Shown in pieces: positions 1 through 11,245 of a DNA stretch of 64,000 nt (positions within the stretch are counted from its first letter, which is position 1; each line of letters starts with the position of its first letter). The notes beneath the pieces are model-generated. The model was given only the letters and a program-made list of their open reading frames with translations. It had not been told where the DNA came from and did no database searches. The stretch is from Aphrocallistes beatrix (lineage: Eukaryota; Porifera; Hexactinellida; Sceptrulophora; Aphrocallistidae). The stretch is from positions 1,674,001 to 1,738,000 of the forward strand of contig OY725496.1 in the NCBI GenBank assembly GCA_963281255.1, in the 5' to 3' direction. A program made the position numbers and the translations under genes.

Positions 1-454
1 TTGCGGCTCTTGAGCATGAAGTGTGCGGTTCGCGGGACATTTTTTATGAGTAATTATTTTGTTTAATTTGAAATTTGTTATATAAGGATTCTGTGTGTAT
101 TTTATTCAACGGACATTGCGAATATACTAAAGTATTAGCACTTTATTGTTTCTAAATTCTGGAAACCTTAATGGTGTTTCAATTGTATAGAAGACTTCTG
201 TTGTCTTCAGAAATTAATATATGTATTCTCAATATTCAATATTCAATATTCAATAATCAAAGTATAAATCAGAAGTATTCGACAATATACTATTTCATTT
301 TCGGATATCGAATACTCTGCAATTACACATTTTCTTATTCATTAATTAGTTACGTATCCCCTATGGCTACTTGATCGTAAACTTTCAATGCGGCTCGCAA
401 ATTTAATAGAGAACTATAATTTGGCTCTCAGAAGAAAAAGGTTGAAGACCCCTG
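1..454. mobile_element. hAT-type element, right part
   Basis: The window opens inside this element. Its right end is a hAT-like terminus: on the other strand it reads CAGGGGTCTTCAACC, the typical CAGGGGT start of hAT termini, and the flanking text has the 'tgcggctct' wording common inside such elements. No transposase reading frame is visible and the left end lies outside the window, so the 8-bp target duplication cannot be tested. The rest is AT-rich filler. Confidence 0.45.
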
Positions 455-459
455 CTATA

Positions 460-665
460 CATGATGGTGATGTACTACCCCTTGTGCCACAGGTTGATAA
501 TTTTACTCATTGGGTTGAACCATTTGTTAGAAATCTTAAACTATTACTAATTCGAATGTGAAGATTTTCAATCTTAATAGCTCTTAGAGTTTGAATACTT
601 TCCCTTCATGAAAGATCAATTTAGTACTATTTGTATGGGGAAGAATATAGTATACACATATTTTT
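460..665. repeat. Tc1-type terminal repeat fragment (copy 1)
   Basis: About 200 bp sharing word order with 18970-19205 and with both arms of 60105-60560: 'gatggtgatg', 'gtgccacaggttgat', 'attcgaatgtg', 'tttagtact' and an end near 'tttgtccggttagtgta'. The CACTAACCGGACAAA-like end resembles Tc1/mariner termini. No coding sequence. Confidence 0.4.
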
Positions 666-716
666 GTCCGGTTAGTGTATATACACATTAATCGAGTTTT
701 AATAGTAAGGATAGTA
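666..716 (-). mobile_element. Hel-N 5' terminal fragment
   Basis: Only the 5' terminus of a Hel-N copy remains, reading on the minus strand from TCCTTACTATTAAAACTCG. It abuts the truncated + strand copy that follows, so the two may come from one rearranged insertion. Confidence 0.6.
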
Positions 717-1208
717 TATATACTATATCTCTGTAACGAATTGGTTGAAGAAACTGCCGATCATAGAAAGCTGATTTTTGACATGTTGGGGTCTTTTGGG
801 TATGGTTCCACTAAGTTCTGACCTCAGACCAAAATGTCGACTCATCATAGAATTATGACGTCATTGTCACCTTTTTTATAATTAGAAATTTCAGTATTCG
901 GCTTTAATTCAGTCATTTAGGTGATATAAGGCTGAATTTTAATAGAATATGTATATTAATATTCTCACATATGATACAACTATCATCAAAAAATATTGAC
1001 TAATCACTCTGTTATGAGCCATCATTAAGCATCAAAATTTAAAAAAATTAAAATTTTGTTATTTTGCGATATTGATTATAACAGTAGGACAGACGTATTT
1101 AGAGATGTTATCCCCCTAGCAATAAATCAATGGGATCCCAGGCATCCTCCAGCGGACACAAAATGTTCGCCAGTTACGCAGCGCAATCAAGCAAGCGAAG
1201 CGCGCTTG
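717..1208 (+). mobile_element. Non-autonomous Helitron Hel-N, 5'-truncated
   Basis: Hel-N copy on the + strand lacking its first ~40 bp. It runs from the 'gtaacgaattg' block through the 'ttatgacgtcat' block to the GC-rich 3' hairpin, ending GCGCGCTTG before a flanking T. It carries no gene. Confidence 0.75.
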
Positions 1209-1599
1209 TCATATTCATATGTCAGGGCATATTAGGATCATACGTAGTATAGCAGTACGCAGAATAGCGGTCATAATATTTGGTTTGCAATGGTAACGCA
1301 AAAAAATATTTTTGCTAAAAGACCAAAAAGACCTCTGGACTGTCTCTTGACTGGCACAAGAATTTCCATTTGTTCGGAAATTTGGAATTAAAACAAATGT
1401 TTGAGCTAAATTCTTACAAATCGATATAGTTCAAATACTATTGCAAATTTTTCAAATTTTTTCCGCTTAATAGGGATAATTTTTATCCTTTTTTTGATTA
1501 GTCATAACATATTATTTGTGAGTTTGGTTACTTCAAATGAAAAAGCGCACAAATTAATGCTGATATTTACTTTAATCACTTCCCCAAATATTGTTTCAG
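1209..1599. other. AT-rich stretch, no feature seen
   Basis: AT-rich sequence with no reading frame, repeat end or RNA gene that I recognise. It ends in a pyrimidine-rich tract and 'tttcag', a plausible splice acceptor for the candidate exon that follows. Confidence 0.4.
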
Positions 1600-1719
1600 A
1601 TCTCAATTCCTTCCTTTAAGTCCTCAGAAAGAAGAGAAATGGTTATGTCAATTATGCGAAACACTCTTAATGCTTGTCAAGTTTTGAGTGATAATTTTTC
1701 AACGGTTGTTAACGTGGAA
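1600..1719 (+). CDS. Candidate exon, possibly of the UBR4-like gene
   Basis: After a good acceptor (tttcag at 1594-1599) an open frame reads ISIPSFKSSERREMVM followed by SIMRNTLNACQVLSDNFS. The composition looks like soluble protein, unlike the AT-rich translation that follows. No strong donor closes it; GTGATA or GTTGTT within 1690-1720 are weak choices, so the end is a guess. It lies upstream of, and on the same strand as, the recognised UBR4 exons, which is the only reason to link it to that gene. I do not recognise the peptide. The open frame continues to 1944, but that part is intron and Hel-N sequence. Confidence 0.25.
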
Positions 1720-1861
1720 TTTTTGGTGTTGAGTTCAGGAAATTTTGGGTTAAATTATCAATTTATCCAATATCTACTATATATTTTAATTGGTATCGAT
1801 ATTACGAACCTCTTTAAATTTACGTTTTTATTTTTAAAAATTGATACCACTATCAACAATT

Positions 1862-2360
1862 ATACGCTCTCTTTGCTTGTTTGCGCTGCGCGGCTGGCTG
1901 ATGCTTTGGGTTTGACCAGTGGCGCGTTAGCTCATATGGATTAATTATAGGGTAGATAACATCCCTAAATACGTCTGTCTTATCATTATGATCGATATCA
2001 CTCGGAAGACAAAATTTGTTAATTTTTCAATTTTGGTGCGTTATGATGACGTCATTACAGTGTGTTGAATCATCATTTGTTTGATAGTAGTATCATATTT
2101 TAGATATATTAATATACACTTTCGGTTAAAATTTCAGCTTTCTATCATCCATCTAAAATGCCAAAGTTATAATCGAAAAACTGAAATTTCGAATTATAAA
2201 AAAGGTGACAATGGCGTGATGATCCCATGATACGTCAATATTTTTGTCTGAGCTCAGAACTTAGTGGAGCATTAACCAAAAGAATCCCACATGCCAAAAA
2301 TCAGCTTTCTGTGTCTTACTGTTTCTTCAATCAATTCATTGCGAGTTTTAATATTAAGGA
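1862..2360 (-). mobile_element. Non-autonomous Helitron Hel-N
   Basis: Near full-length copy on the minus strand. Its eroded GC-rich 3' hairpin is at the low-coordinate end (tttgcttgtttgcgctgcg) and its 5' TC terminus at the high end (gagttttaatattaagga on +). It is diverged, so among the older copies. Confidence 0.7.
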
Positions 2361-4872
2361 TTAGTATAGAAAAGAGCTAATTTTAAAAAGGTTATAAAAT
2401 CGATATTTTGTAGTCTCAAAGTTCATATAATCATCAGCATCGTTGACTAAGGGTCCAGTCATTTTAACAGAAAATAAAGATAAGCCTTAGACAAATTTCA
2501 ACAGAAAATGTATTCCCTGTCGCTCATAAAGGTATCCTATTTTAAATACAAAAACTCTTAAGGAATCGAAGTTTTGAAAGGTCTTGAAATAGAGGTCACT
2601 GATTTTCTCATTCGGTTGAAAATCGCAGAAATTCCCCTTATTTCACATTTTAATGTGTTCCAATTTACAGTTATGACCAGATTTGAACTCCTACTAAAAT
2701 CACAGCAATTTGAGATGCCAAAAGATCCTATTTGGAAAAATTTGACTTGCAACCCAGAAATGTTAGAACATTCACCGATTATTCATTATTTCCGACCCAT
2801 CGAATGACTTCTTTCGACTCCCTATATCAATCTGAGTCCGAATAAACCTTTGCACCATCAGAATTGTGAATTAATCATACTTCTTTAAAAGTGCAATCAA
2901 ATCTCTGAGATACGGACAACTTCAAACATATGCAATAAACTATTACTTGTATAAACAAGTAGTAGTAGACTATTATAATAAGAAGCTTAGGCCCAGCAAA
3001 CATAATTACTTCGGCTTATTCACTACTTTTTAGACGTTTCAATATCAATATTTCCTTCTACCAGCTGAAATTATTGCCGATATCCTTCTAGGCTTCGAGG
3101 TAACATATCTTATATTGCGGTATTATGTAAGAAGTAGTACTCTTGTACAGAACTATCGCATGGTATATAGCAGTTTTCGAGCGTTCATCTGTTAAATGAA
3201 ACATGGTTAACAGTTGTTCAAACCTGCCACGTTTTAAATGTATATGAAAATGAAGTTTAATTAGTAAATCTCAGAATCTGTGAACTATGAACGATGGCTG
3301 GGCATTTGGACAAGTGTGGTTCGAGCAATAGTCCGGTAGAATATCTAATCTCCTGATAGTTGGAACTGTATAATTATGCAGAACAGAGTCTAGATGTTAC
3401 TGCTTCGAATATTTAGGAACTTTTCTTCTGTTCATCAATCACGCCCACAGTTGAGTCATCTGCACCACTACTGGATGCGAGTGATAACGATCAGCTAGAA
3501 CTTGCTTCACTTCTAAGCAACAGCTGGCACACGTCTAACTGTTCAAAAATAATATTCAAACCGCTTCACTGAAAGTATTTTCTCCTTCTCAAGTTGAGAA
3601 ACATAAGGCACAATAGTGTAGGATTATTAGTGTTGTAAATAAGCATTGATTTTAGGTCGAAAAAGACCTACATAATATTCACAGAAACTATCCCCCTTGA
3701 AAAGATTTGGAGTTTACAACCTAAGAAACCCATGACGATCATTATCATATTAGTAACTAGATAATTATATATCCATTGTAATGCTGCCCAATTAGTTATG
3801 ATTAGGGGTAAAACAACAGCAAAAGAATCCATATTATAATTGGTCCTAATTGCTAAACCTTATAAAGTTAAACAATATTATATGGTATCGAATTCGGACA
3901 CAAATCAGGATCATTTTTATACAGAAGATATTCCAAGCCAATTTACACAGATATATTTTATAAGATCAATTTTAAAATTTAAAATTGCATAAGATAGAAA
4001 AAATATCGAATTTCCTAAAAATCGAGTAATCTAATATACAAGTATATTGACCCAGGAAATTGTACTACGAAATGAATTAAACGGTGAAAATTAATTATCA
4101 ATTATCTTAAAATGGCGTTAAAAATCGCTCTAAAAAATGGTTAATCAAAAAATAATGTATAACCAAAAGTTCATCTAAAGATGTATTCGGTTAATGAGAG
4201 ATGCTATAACTCTTTCGCTCCTTTCATTTTGAATATAAGTAATAATTTGTGCCCTCAATAATAGAGCAGATTCGACTTTTCCCATGAAAATCCTATTAGT
4301 TAGTTATATGTATATATTTGAACAAAATTTTATCATGATTACATGTTGTAGCTTGGGTAAACGAGAATTAGTATTCCCCAAATGATTACAGTCTCGAAAA
4401 GTCGAAAAAATTTAAATTTCAGCTAGTGGTCTTAAACTTTTTTCCGCGAATATAAAAATTAATAGATAAATTTTAAATTCGATGATATCTATTCGGATTT
4501 AATGATCGACGTGTTCGGTTTAGCGAGGAGGTTCGGATTAGTGTTGATGTAATGTACTTATAAACTCCCTCACTGGCTGCATGTAAGTGTGTTTCTAACA
4601 TTGTGAGAATACAGAAGTGGAATGTTGTGTTATTGTGTACACACGATTTTAGATTATCGCCTACTCATCATAACGTCATCATTATGACGTTATCGTGATT
4701 TAAAGAGATAATACTTCCAAAATTGATGAAACATATCTGTACTTCTATATCATCTTAGCCACGAGATATAAATCTTATTAGAAATTAATGATTCAAGTTA
4801 TTATTTTTGAAATATCGCTATGGAAGTGGATCCAGCAGAAACCCACACTCATTTTCGAACTTTAACCAATAC
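2361..4872. other. 2.5 kb AT-rich intronic sequence
   Basis: No convincing gene. Overlapping short frames at 2558-2807 on both strands have no recognisable product. Near 4480-4540 'ttcggatttaatgatcg' and 'ttcggattagtg' look like a worn relic of the TA-flanked MITE at 7891-8230. Near 4670-4700 there is a 'catcattatgacgttat' scrap resembling Hel-N. Confidence 0.35.
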
Positions 4873-5049
4873 TATTGTAGAACTCAGTTAAGACGTACCA
4901 CTCCTGGAAACGGAAAAAGTGGTACATACTTACCAAGTTTATATTACATTTGAATCTATATATATTTAATGAAATTTATTTCAGAGAAATGAGTACGTAC
5001 TAAGCCGAAGTATGTCTTTTCTCGGTAAGTACTACCCGAGTTCTACTGC
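4873..5049. mobile_element. Relic MITE with gtagaactcg-type ends
   Basis: The left end 'tgtagaactcagttaagacg' and right end 'cccgagttctactgca' are imperfect inverted copies. The interior 'gagtacgtactaa' matches the intact copy at 42571-42742. An older member of the same TA-flanked, mariner/pogo-like MITE family. Confidence 0.55.
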
Positions 5050-6229
5050 ATTATATATAGCATCATAAACCCTATATCATGGTATATGAAGCACGCTAAA
5101 CATGTATTTTTAGAATATTTACATGCATATGGTCTGAATTCTCGCGTTTGAGATTTATTTATCTTTTGATTATCGAATTGTTATTTGTTGTAACAATCCC
5201 ATAGATCTGTCGTTATTAATTGTAAATTTGTATGATTAATAATTGAAATTGTGAATGATAAAAATAAAAATTACGTAGGTTTGTGTCATTGAATCTCCAA
5301 ACATAATATTAATTTTTTATTTTGCATCTAGTACTTTGAATTTTCCTATCCTTATTTTGATCTGTGATATTTTACCTTAGGTAGCTTCAAAGATTTCACT
5401 TTGTGGAGGTTTGGAGTCGATTTTATATAGACTCGAATGTTCACAAAACCCTATACAATCAATCAAGCTCCTTGCAGTTTCTCTTAAGTTACTCGACTAT
5501 TGTATTAAATTGAAGGTTAGTTATTATATTTCTGAATAATATATTAATTTCTTTATTTAAATTGTATTGTATTTCTCCGATATGAAGTTGGCAAAAGTAT
5601 AGAAAATTGATTTCGTGTCCTTTTTATGATATCGAGTATTTTTTAGTGAACACTTTGGTTCTCATAGTGTTCACGATATACGTAATTATTTAAACTAAAC
5701 CAGGGATACGTGAGTTAAATTCACATTTGAAGGTGACACAATGGCTTCATTACGTACGTATATTGGATGAGAAAGAATTTGTCCAAAATGTAATAATGAT
5801 GTAGAGAATGTTGTTTTGGATGTGAATCTCCATTTTAGCAATTGTTGAATTTACTTGTATTTACGTACTTGTATCTCGAGTTACTGTATTAACACACTGC
5901 TCTTCTTTTAATTAGGTCTGATTGATCGGTTATGGGGTTCCAAATATAATTCATAAGTTTAATCCTATATCATACTATCCGTAACATTGGCATCTTTTCA
6001 GCAACGTGGATATATATTTTTTGATGTTCAAGACTTTATCTTCATAAGCTATTGTAGAGATATTGCATGCGAAATTCATTTCTATCGACCTTTCCAGTAC
6101 AATTCATTTCAATTCGGTCATAGTAGATAATATTTTTTTACAGTTTATTTTATTTTTAAATTAACTATCCACTTTATCAGCTCAATTTGCCGCTAATACC
6201 GCTAATTTATATATATATATATATATTTA
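5050..6229. other. AT-rich stretch, no feature seen
   Basis: About 1.2 kb of AT-rich sequence. I see no open frame of note, no terminal repeats and no RNA gene. A short (TA)n run lies just before the Hel-N copy. Confidence 0.4.
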
Positions 6230-6411
6230 CAAGCGCGCTTCGCTTATTTAGGCTGCGCGGCAGGCGGACATTTTATGTCCGCCAGAGGTACGCTTTGGGC
6301 GCCTCGGTCACATTGATTAATGATGAAGGGGATAACATCTCTAAATAGTACGTCTATCCTACTGTTATAATCGATATCGTCAGGGATGGTGGAAATGCTG
6401 TTAACAGCCAC

Positions 6412-6846
6412 CAGGGCTGTGGTTGGTTAACCGATTTTAAGGCTCGGTTATTTTGGTTTCCTCCAGAGCGGTTAACCGGTTAACTGATGTCAACAGTGTT
6501 CCCTCTAAGGCCGGCCATAGGCCGGCCGGCCGATATTTTATTAATTTGGTGGACGGCCGGCCGATTTTGACTGGATTTCGGCCGATAAACAAATGTAAAA
6601 AATATGAAAAAAGTCGATTCCTTAAACAAGAGCCCCTCCAGACATGCCATTGATCAAATGACGTACATTGGGGCTGAACCTAGTTACGCCCCTACATTTG
6701 TCGGCCGATCTAATTTGTTTTTGAAAACGGTGTGGCTGATGCCCTGCCGGCGCCAGCCGGTCGGCCCGAAATTTTTGGATCCTTAGAGGGAACCCTGGAT
6801 GTCAATATTAATTGGTTGAAATATGGATTTTTAGAATAATATTTAA
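6412..6846. mobile_element. hAT MITE of the 20699 family, left part
   Basis: Starts CAGGGCTGTGGTTGGTTAACC and follows the family at 20699-21064 up to a TTAA, where a TTAA-element fragment begins. It interrupts the GCTGTTAACAGC element. The flanks 'acagccac' and 'tgagccac' on either side of the whole nested block look like an imperfect 8-bp duplication. Confidence 0.6.
6494..6797. mobile_element. hAT MITE with GGCCGGCCG interior
   Basis: A 304-bp element with termini CAGTGTTCCCTCTAAGG and CCTTAGAGGGAACCCTG. It is flanked by a perfect 8-bp duplication GATGTCAA (6486-6493, 6798-6805). The interior has several GGCCGGCCG palindromes, unusually GC-rich for this window. Non-coding; the short frames over it are by-products. 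Confidence 0.9.
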
Positions 6847-7030
6847 GGATACCGCCCTCGAAAAATTATGCATGCCGTAAAAAATAAAAGAGGGAAAAAA
6901 TTTTATTGTTAATTTCATTATGTTACTGAGCGGTCTACTATTTGATAGTAATAGTTGGACGGTATTTATTTTGATTTTTATGAGTTAACCCCCTAAAGTT
7001 TAGCGTTACTAAAAATTATTGGAGGTTTTT
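6847..7030 (+). mobile_element. TTAA-element, left-end fragment
   Basis: Begins GGATACCGCCCTCGAAAA after TTAA and follows the first ~180 bp of the 1.9-kb family at 55603-57518, then stops abruptly at 'ggaggttttt'. Confidence 0.75.
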
Positions 7031-7146
7031 AACGCTGAGCCACTTTGGCTGTTTGCTGTTAACTGCTCACAATTTGCTGTTAACAGCTGCAATTTTCAAA
7101 CCATTAACAGTCTAGCTCTGCTGTTATTTGAGCTTTTAAAGCAATT

Positions 7147-7312
7147 TTTTTGCTGTTAACAGCCCAATTTGAGCTGTTAACAGCCCAATTTGAGCTGTTA
7201 ACAGCCAACTCGAGCTGTTAACAGCCCAATTTGAGCTGTTAACAGCCAACTCGAGCTGTTAACAGCCAATTCGAGCTGTTAACAGCCCAATTTGAGCTGT
7301 TAACAGCCAACA
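7147..7312. repeat. Tandem repeat with GCTGTTAACAGC palindrome
   Basis: About eight copies of a ~21-bp unit, GAGCTGTTAACAGCCCAATT with variants, each containing a perfect 12-bp palindrome centred on GTTAAC. It lies inside the hAT element at 6381-7522. Confidence 0.85.
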
Positions 7313-7890
7313 GCCAAATTGTAAATATTTATATAACAGTCAAGGTTAAGCTATATGGTTCTATAATAATATCTATATTTTTGAATAATTTATCTCAAAT
7401 TTAGATTATAAAAATAGATAGAGATATATAAATTAAAATTTAGCGATACCTGTTAACAGCCACAATTTGCGTTGGTTGTTAACAGCTGCTAGCTGTTAAT
7501 AGCTTAGCTGTTTCCATCCCTGGATATCGTACGAAGAATCACAAAATTTGTCAATTTTTAATTTTTTGATGCGTTATTATGGCGTCATAACAGAGTGATG
7601 TGTCCTCATTTTTTGATGATGGTTGTATCATATGTGAGATATATTAATATACACATTCTATTAAAATTTCAGCCTTCTATCACCTAAAATGGCTGAGTTG
7701 TAGTCGAAAAACTGGCATTATTAAAAAAGATGACAATGACGTCATAATTCCATGATGAGTCGACATTTTGATCTGAGGTCAGAACTTAGTTGAGTCATAG
7801 CCAAAAGACCCACACCTCCCAAAAATCAGCTTTCTTTGCCTTATAGTTTCTTTAATCAATTCGTTACATATATATATATATATATATATA

Positions 7891-8230
7891 CAGTACACCC
7901 TCGTTAATCCGAACAGCTCTGTTCAAATGTTCGAAAAAATCGTTCGGATTAGTGAATTTGTTTCGATTAGTGAAATAACACTAATTCAATAGGCCATTAA
8001 TTATAATATATTTGTATTGTTAGAATATTGAGTGTATTATTTAGCTATGATTGCTCATTTAACGAGGTTTCTCAATCTTATTGATAGATTTAAGTTTATA
8101 AACGTTCAAAGCATAGATCAAAGCATAGAGGGGAATAAAATTATATTTTTGGTGTTCGGATTTTAAGAATGAAGTGTTCGGATTAGCGAGGGTTCGCATT
8201 GGCGAGGTTCGGACTAGCGAGGGTGTACTG
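7891..8230. mobile_element. TA-flanked MITE, pogo/mariner-like
   Basis: The ends CAGTACACCCTCGTTAATCC and GACTAGCGAGGGTGTACTG are inverted copies with TA on both sides. The interior repeats 'gttcggattag'. 340 bp, non-coding, inserted in the TA run of a Hel-N copy. Confidence 0.85.
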
Positions 8231-8271
8231 TATATATACATAAATTAATCTTTGAGTTTTAATAGTAAGGA

Positions 8272-8450
8272 CAAGTGCACTTCACATGCTCTCGCTGCGC
8301 GGCTGGCGGACACTTTGTGTCTGCTGGAGGCGCCCTTTGGGCTTCTGTGGTAACATTGATTAATATGAGGGAGATTCGCTTATTTGCACTGTGCGAGCGG
8401 CGACAGTACGTGTCCGCATGATGCACCTTATGGGCGCCTATGGTTCATTA
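8272..8450 (-). mobile_element. Two Hel-N 3'-end fragments in tandem
   Basis: Directly after the preceding Hel-N copy a second copy begins (CAAGTGCACTTCACATGC, ctgcgcggctggcggacac) and is cut off after ~95 bp. A third 3' end (ttcgcttatttgcactgtgc) then starts. Head-to-tail joining without spacer echoes the array at 61570-63175. Confidence 0.65.
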
Positions 8451-8604
8451 TTTATTAGTATACATATTGGAAAATATTTTAAATATACCTCAAATTTGTT
8501 ATCTTTATTGCAACTTATATATTATTTAAAATATTTCTGAAATAGTCGACATTCCGTTTGTGTTTAGAACTTGCTTCGCTGGACTTTTCTTTAATTCGTT
8601 ATAG

Positions 8605-10438
8605 CATAGCCTACTGTATATAAGGCCTCACAGTAAATTGCGGATTTGGGACTAGGGATGCGGTAGAAGATGGTTGAACTAATGCATGAGCTGCCTTAAA
8701 TAATTAACAAAGCACAATAGAGCTTAGGGATGTAATACCTGCATATATAAATATGGTGTCAAAGTACCCATATCCGTTGTTAAAATTTAGATTAGTCACC
8801 ATATGGTTGCTTAATGGGTTATATTCGTGACAAATTTTGTGATTTTCAGAGGTCGTTTAAGGAAACTTCTAAATGTTATTATTATCAAATTTTTCACATG
8901 GAACTCAGATGTGAATAGGTTAATACGAAAAATTTGGAATTTTTTCATGGAATGTTACTACACTCCAGTGTTGCTATGGAAACCTGTTTGATCAGTTGGG
9001 ATAATATTTTGAAAACTCGGAAGCTTGATATTCAGTAATTCCATTTGATAGTTAATATACTACTTCCTATTAAGCGATGATATAATTTCGACGTCTAAAT
9101 TCAATGTTTTACGAGATATTCATTAAATTACCAGATGTGACCAATATTATAAATTGTCTATTAACTCGTAAATCATTGAATTTAGGCAAATAAATTATAT
9201 TATAACTTAATAGGAAATAATCTATTGGCTATCAAATGAAATTACATTTGAACGTCTAACTATCGCAGTCTTCAAGATATAGCCCCAACTGACCAAAACA
9301 CGTTCCCATAGCAACACTGGAATGTAACAACATTCCATGAAAAAATTCCAAATTTTTGTATTAACCTATTCACATCTCAGTTCTATGCAAAAAAATTGAT
9401 AATACAAACACTTAGAAGTTCCCTTAATTAAACGACCTCTTAAAATCACCAAATTTGTAACAAATATAACACATTGCGCAAACATATGGTGACTAATCTA
9501 AATTTCAACAACGGATATAGGTACATGACACCATATTTATATATGCTGGTAATACATTCCTGAGCTCTATTGTGCTTTGCTAATGATTTAAGGCAGCTTC
9601 AACCATCTTCTACCGCATCCCTGGCCCCAAATCCGCAAGTTACTGTGAGGCCTTATAGGGTGGCTCTTAAGTTCTGTGACAAGCTTCATTAGGTATAAAA
9701 TGATTTATACTCAAACAATATTGGCTATTATGATCTTTAGAGATTGTAATTCGAATATTCTCAATGATTTTAATAGATTTATCGAGTCTAAGACCTGGAA
9801 CTGTGTTTTGTATGGTGAGTTTTATGGGGGAAAAATGGGTCCTGGCACGCAGCGAAAATCGAGTATCAGGACCCACTGCTTTTCAAAAGATCATTCTAGA
9901 GTCTTCAAATTCTACGAAAAATTGGCTCTTACATTTCCCTCGAACACTCTAAATTTGTAGAAATATAGGATGTTTATATCTGTACATATTGAGAACCATT
10001 TGGATCAGATTTTTGGTGAGGTGAAAAAAATTTTGGGTGATTTTGCAAAATGTACCTAATTTGATCTCGTGAAATAATAACTTTCTCTCGTTTCTGATGA
10101 TGAATTCAATGGATTTATGAAATATTTCCATTGTGAATTAAAGGTATCTGGTGCTAAATAGTCATAGGACATCGATGATAAAGACATTTTTTACAGAAGT
10201 AGCGACCTTTATTCTCGATTTTCGCTGCGTGCCAGGACCCATTTTTCCCCATAAAACTCACCATACAAAGCACAGTTCCAGGTCTTAGACTCGATAAATC
10301 TATTAAAATCATTGAGAATTTTCGAATTACAATCTCTCAAGATCATAATAGCCAAGATTGTTTGAGTATAAATCATTTTATACATAATGAAGCTTGTATC
10401 AGAACTTATGAGCCACCCTGTATATCCAGTAGGCTATG
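8605..10438. mobile_element. Fold-back element with CATAGCCTAC ends
   Basis: Two long inverted arms: left about 8605-8990, right about 9290-9656 plus 10423-10438. Ends are CATAGCCTAC and GTAGGCTATG. The flanks GTTATAG and GTTGTAG suggest an imperfect 7-8 bp duplication. The right arm is interrupted by the MITE at 9658-10420. Partial relatives lie at 18424-18880, 47247-47462, 47623-51004 and at the window end. Non-coding. Confidence 0.75.
9658..10420. mobile_element. TA-flanked MITE ending in gagccaccctg
   Basis: The inverted ends are GGGTGGCTCTTAAGTTCTG and CAGAACTTATGAGCCACCCTG, in a 'tata' target, with long internal arms (the 'gtcctggcac' and 'aagacctgga' blocks appear in both orientations). 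A truncated relative is at 17745-18288. The reading frames over it are mirror images of each other caused by the arms, not genes. Confidence 0.8.
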
Positions 10439-10457
10439 GTTGTAGTGATTGAAAAAA

Positions 10458-10760
10458 CATAATAAGGATTCTACTGCTGGAGGTGTTCACTTGCCTATGA
10501 TTTATCATTTGAAGGCTTACTTCAGTACACTAGAACCTCCATAATCTATAATCAGGAATGCAGCAGACCGACACCTTTTTCTCATCCCAATGAGCATCGG
10601 ACTATGCATTAGAACCTGTATAATCCGACAATTTGGCAATCCGACGGACATTTTTCCCTATCCCAACGGTGTTTTATGGAGGTTCTAGTGTACTGAAGTA
10701 AGCCTTCAAATGATAAATCATAGGCAAGTGAACACCTCCAGCAGCAGAATCCTTATTATG
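10458..10760. repeat. 87-bp inverted repeat, 129-bp spacer
   Basis: Left arm 10458-10544 and right arm 10674-10760 are reverse complements with one mismatch that I can see. The inner part of each arm holds the CAGTACACTAGAACCTCC terminus of a MITE; the outer part is unrelated sequence, so the whole junction was duplicated and inverted. Confidence 0.9.
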
Positions 10761-11217
10761 CTGAAAGAAGCCATGTAAATGTAATCGCCAACATCTTCCG
10801 TGGAAGATGTCCACCATCTTCCAATATCCAACATCTTCTGTAACATATATACACTCTCCAATGTTAATAAACATCTGATTGTTATCATAAAATACGTATA
10901 TTCCGTCTTTATACAGATCTTCTCGTTCCACGTGTTTGTATAAATACATCAAGCATCAAAGATATCTAACCTTAAAAAATAGTCTAAGAGAGACAAATTG
11001 ACCAATATATCACTTATTCTAACTGATAAAATTTAATCGTAAAATCTTTCAGTATTAAAATGTGTATATACTTCCCTTGAACATTTTTTTGTTTCCCAGC
11101 TAACTCAAAGTAATGAAAGGTAACTGTTCATGTTTTAATCTAATATATGTTGTTTTCTAAAAGTGAGAATAATAATTGGAAGACTAATTAAAATGTTTAT
11201 TTATCCATTCACGGAGG
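10761..11217. other. AT-rich stretch, no feature seen
   Basis: No gene recognised. The 92-codon minus-strand frame at 10674-10952 overlaps the inverted repeat and has no recognisable domain. Confidence 0.35.
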
Positions 11218-11245
11218 GTAGAAATCATATTGAAATGATTTCTAC
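11218..11245. promoter_or_regulatory. Perfect 11-bp hairpin, possible Helitron 3' hairpin
   Basis: GTAGAAATCAT pairs perfectly with ATGATTTCTAC around a 6-nt loop. It lies about 550 bp beyond the end of the minus-strand Helitron coding region, where a Helitron would carry its 3' subterminal hairpin. No CTRR terminus follows it clearly on the minus strand, so the assignment is tentative. Confidence 0.3.

Larger units (their letters stand above)
6381..7522. mobile_element. hAT-type element rich in GCTGTTAACAGC
   Basis: The ends CAGGGATGGTGGAAATG and TTTCCATCCCTG form hAT-like inverted termini, flanked by a perfect 8-bp duplication GATATCGT (6373-6380 and 7523-7530). A short relative with its own duplication is at 59452-59819, which identifies 6412 to about 7033 as inserted material. 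No transposase is present. Confidence 0.85.
6230..8271 (-). mobile_element. Hel-N copy opened by two nested insertions
   Basis: On the + strand it begins with CAAGCGCGCTTCGCTTAT (the 3' end of the element) and finishes with gagttttaatagtaagga (its 5' TC end). Removing the hAT element at 6381-7522 and the MITE at 7891-8230 leaves a normal-length Hel-N. The hAT target duplication GATATCGT falls inside the conserved 'ataatcgatatcg' block of Hel-N, and the MITE sits in the TA run. This gives a clear insertion order. Confidence 0.85.

Noticed and set aside
1591-1944. 117-codon frame as a single gene
   Set aside because: Its second half is intron-like AT-rich DNA and the 3' hairpin of a Hel-N copy (TLSLLVCAARLADALG is Hel-N translation); only the first ~40 codons after the acceptor could be an exon.
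2558-2807. Overlapping + and - frames of 77 and 64 codons
   Set aside because: No recognisable domain, no splice context and open on both strands; probably chance or old repeat.
9667-9960. Frames on both strands near 9.7-9.9 kb
   Set aside because: They lie in the inverted arms of a MITE, and similar text reappears in mirror orientation at 10200-10400.
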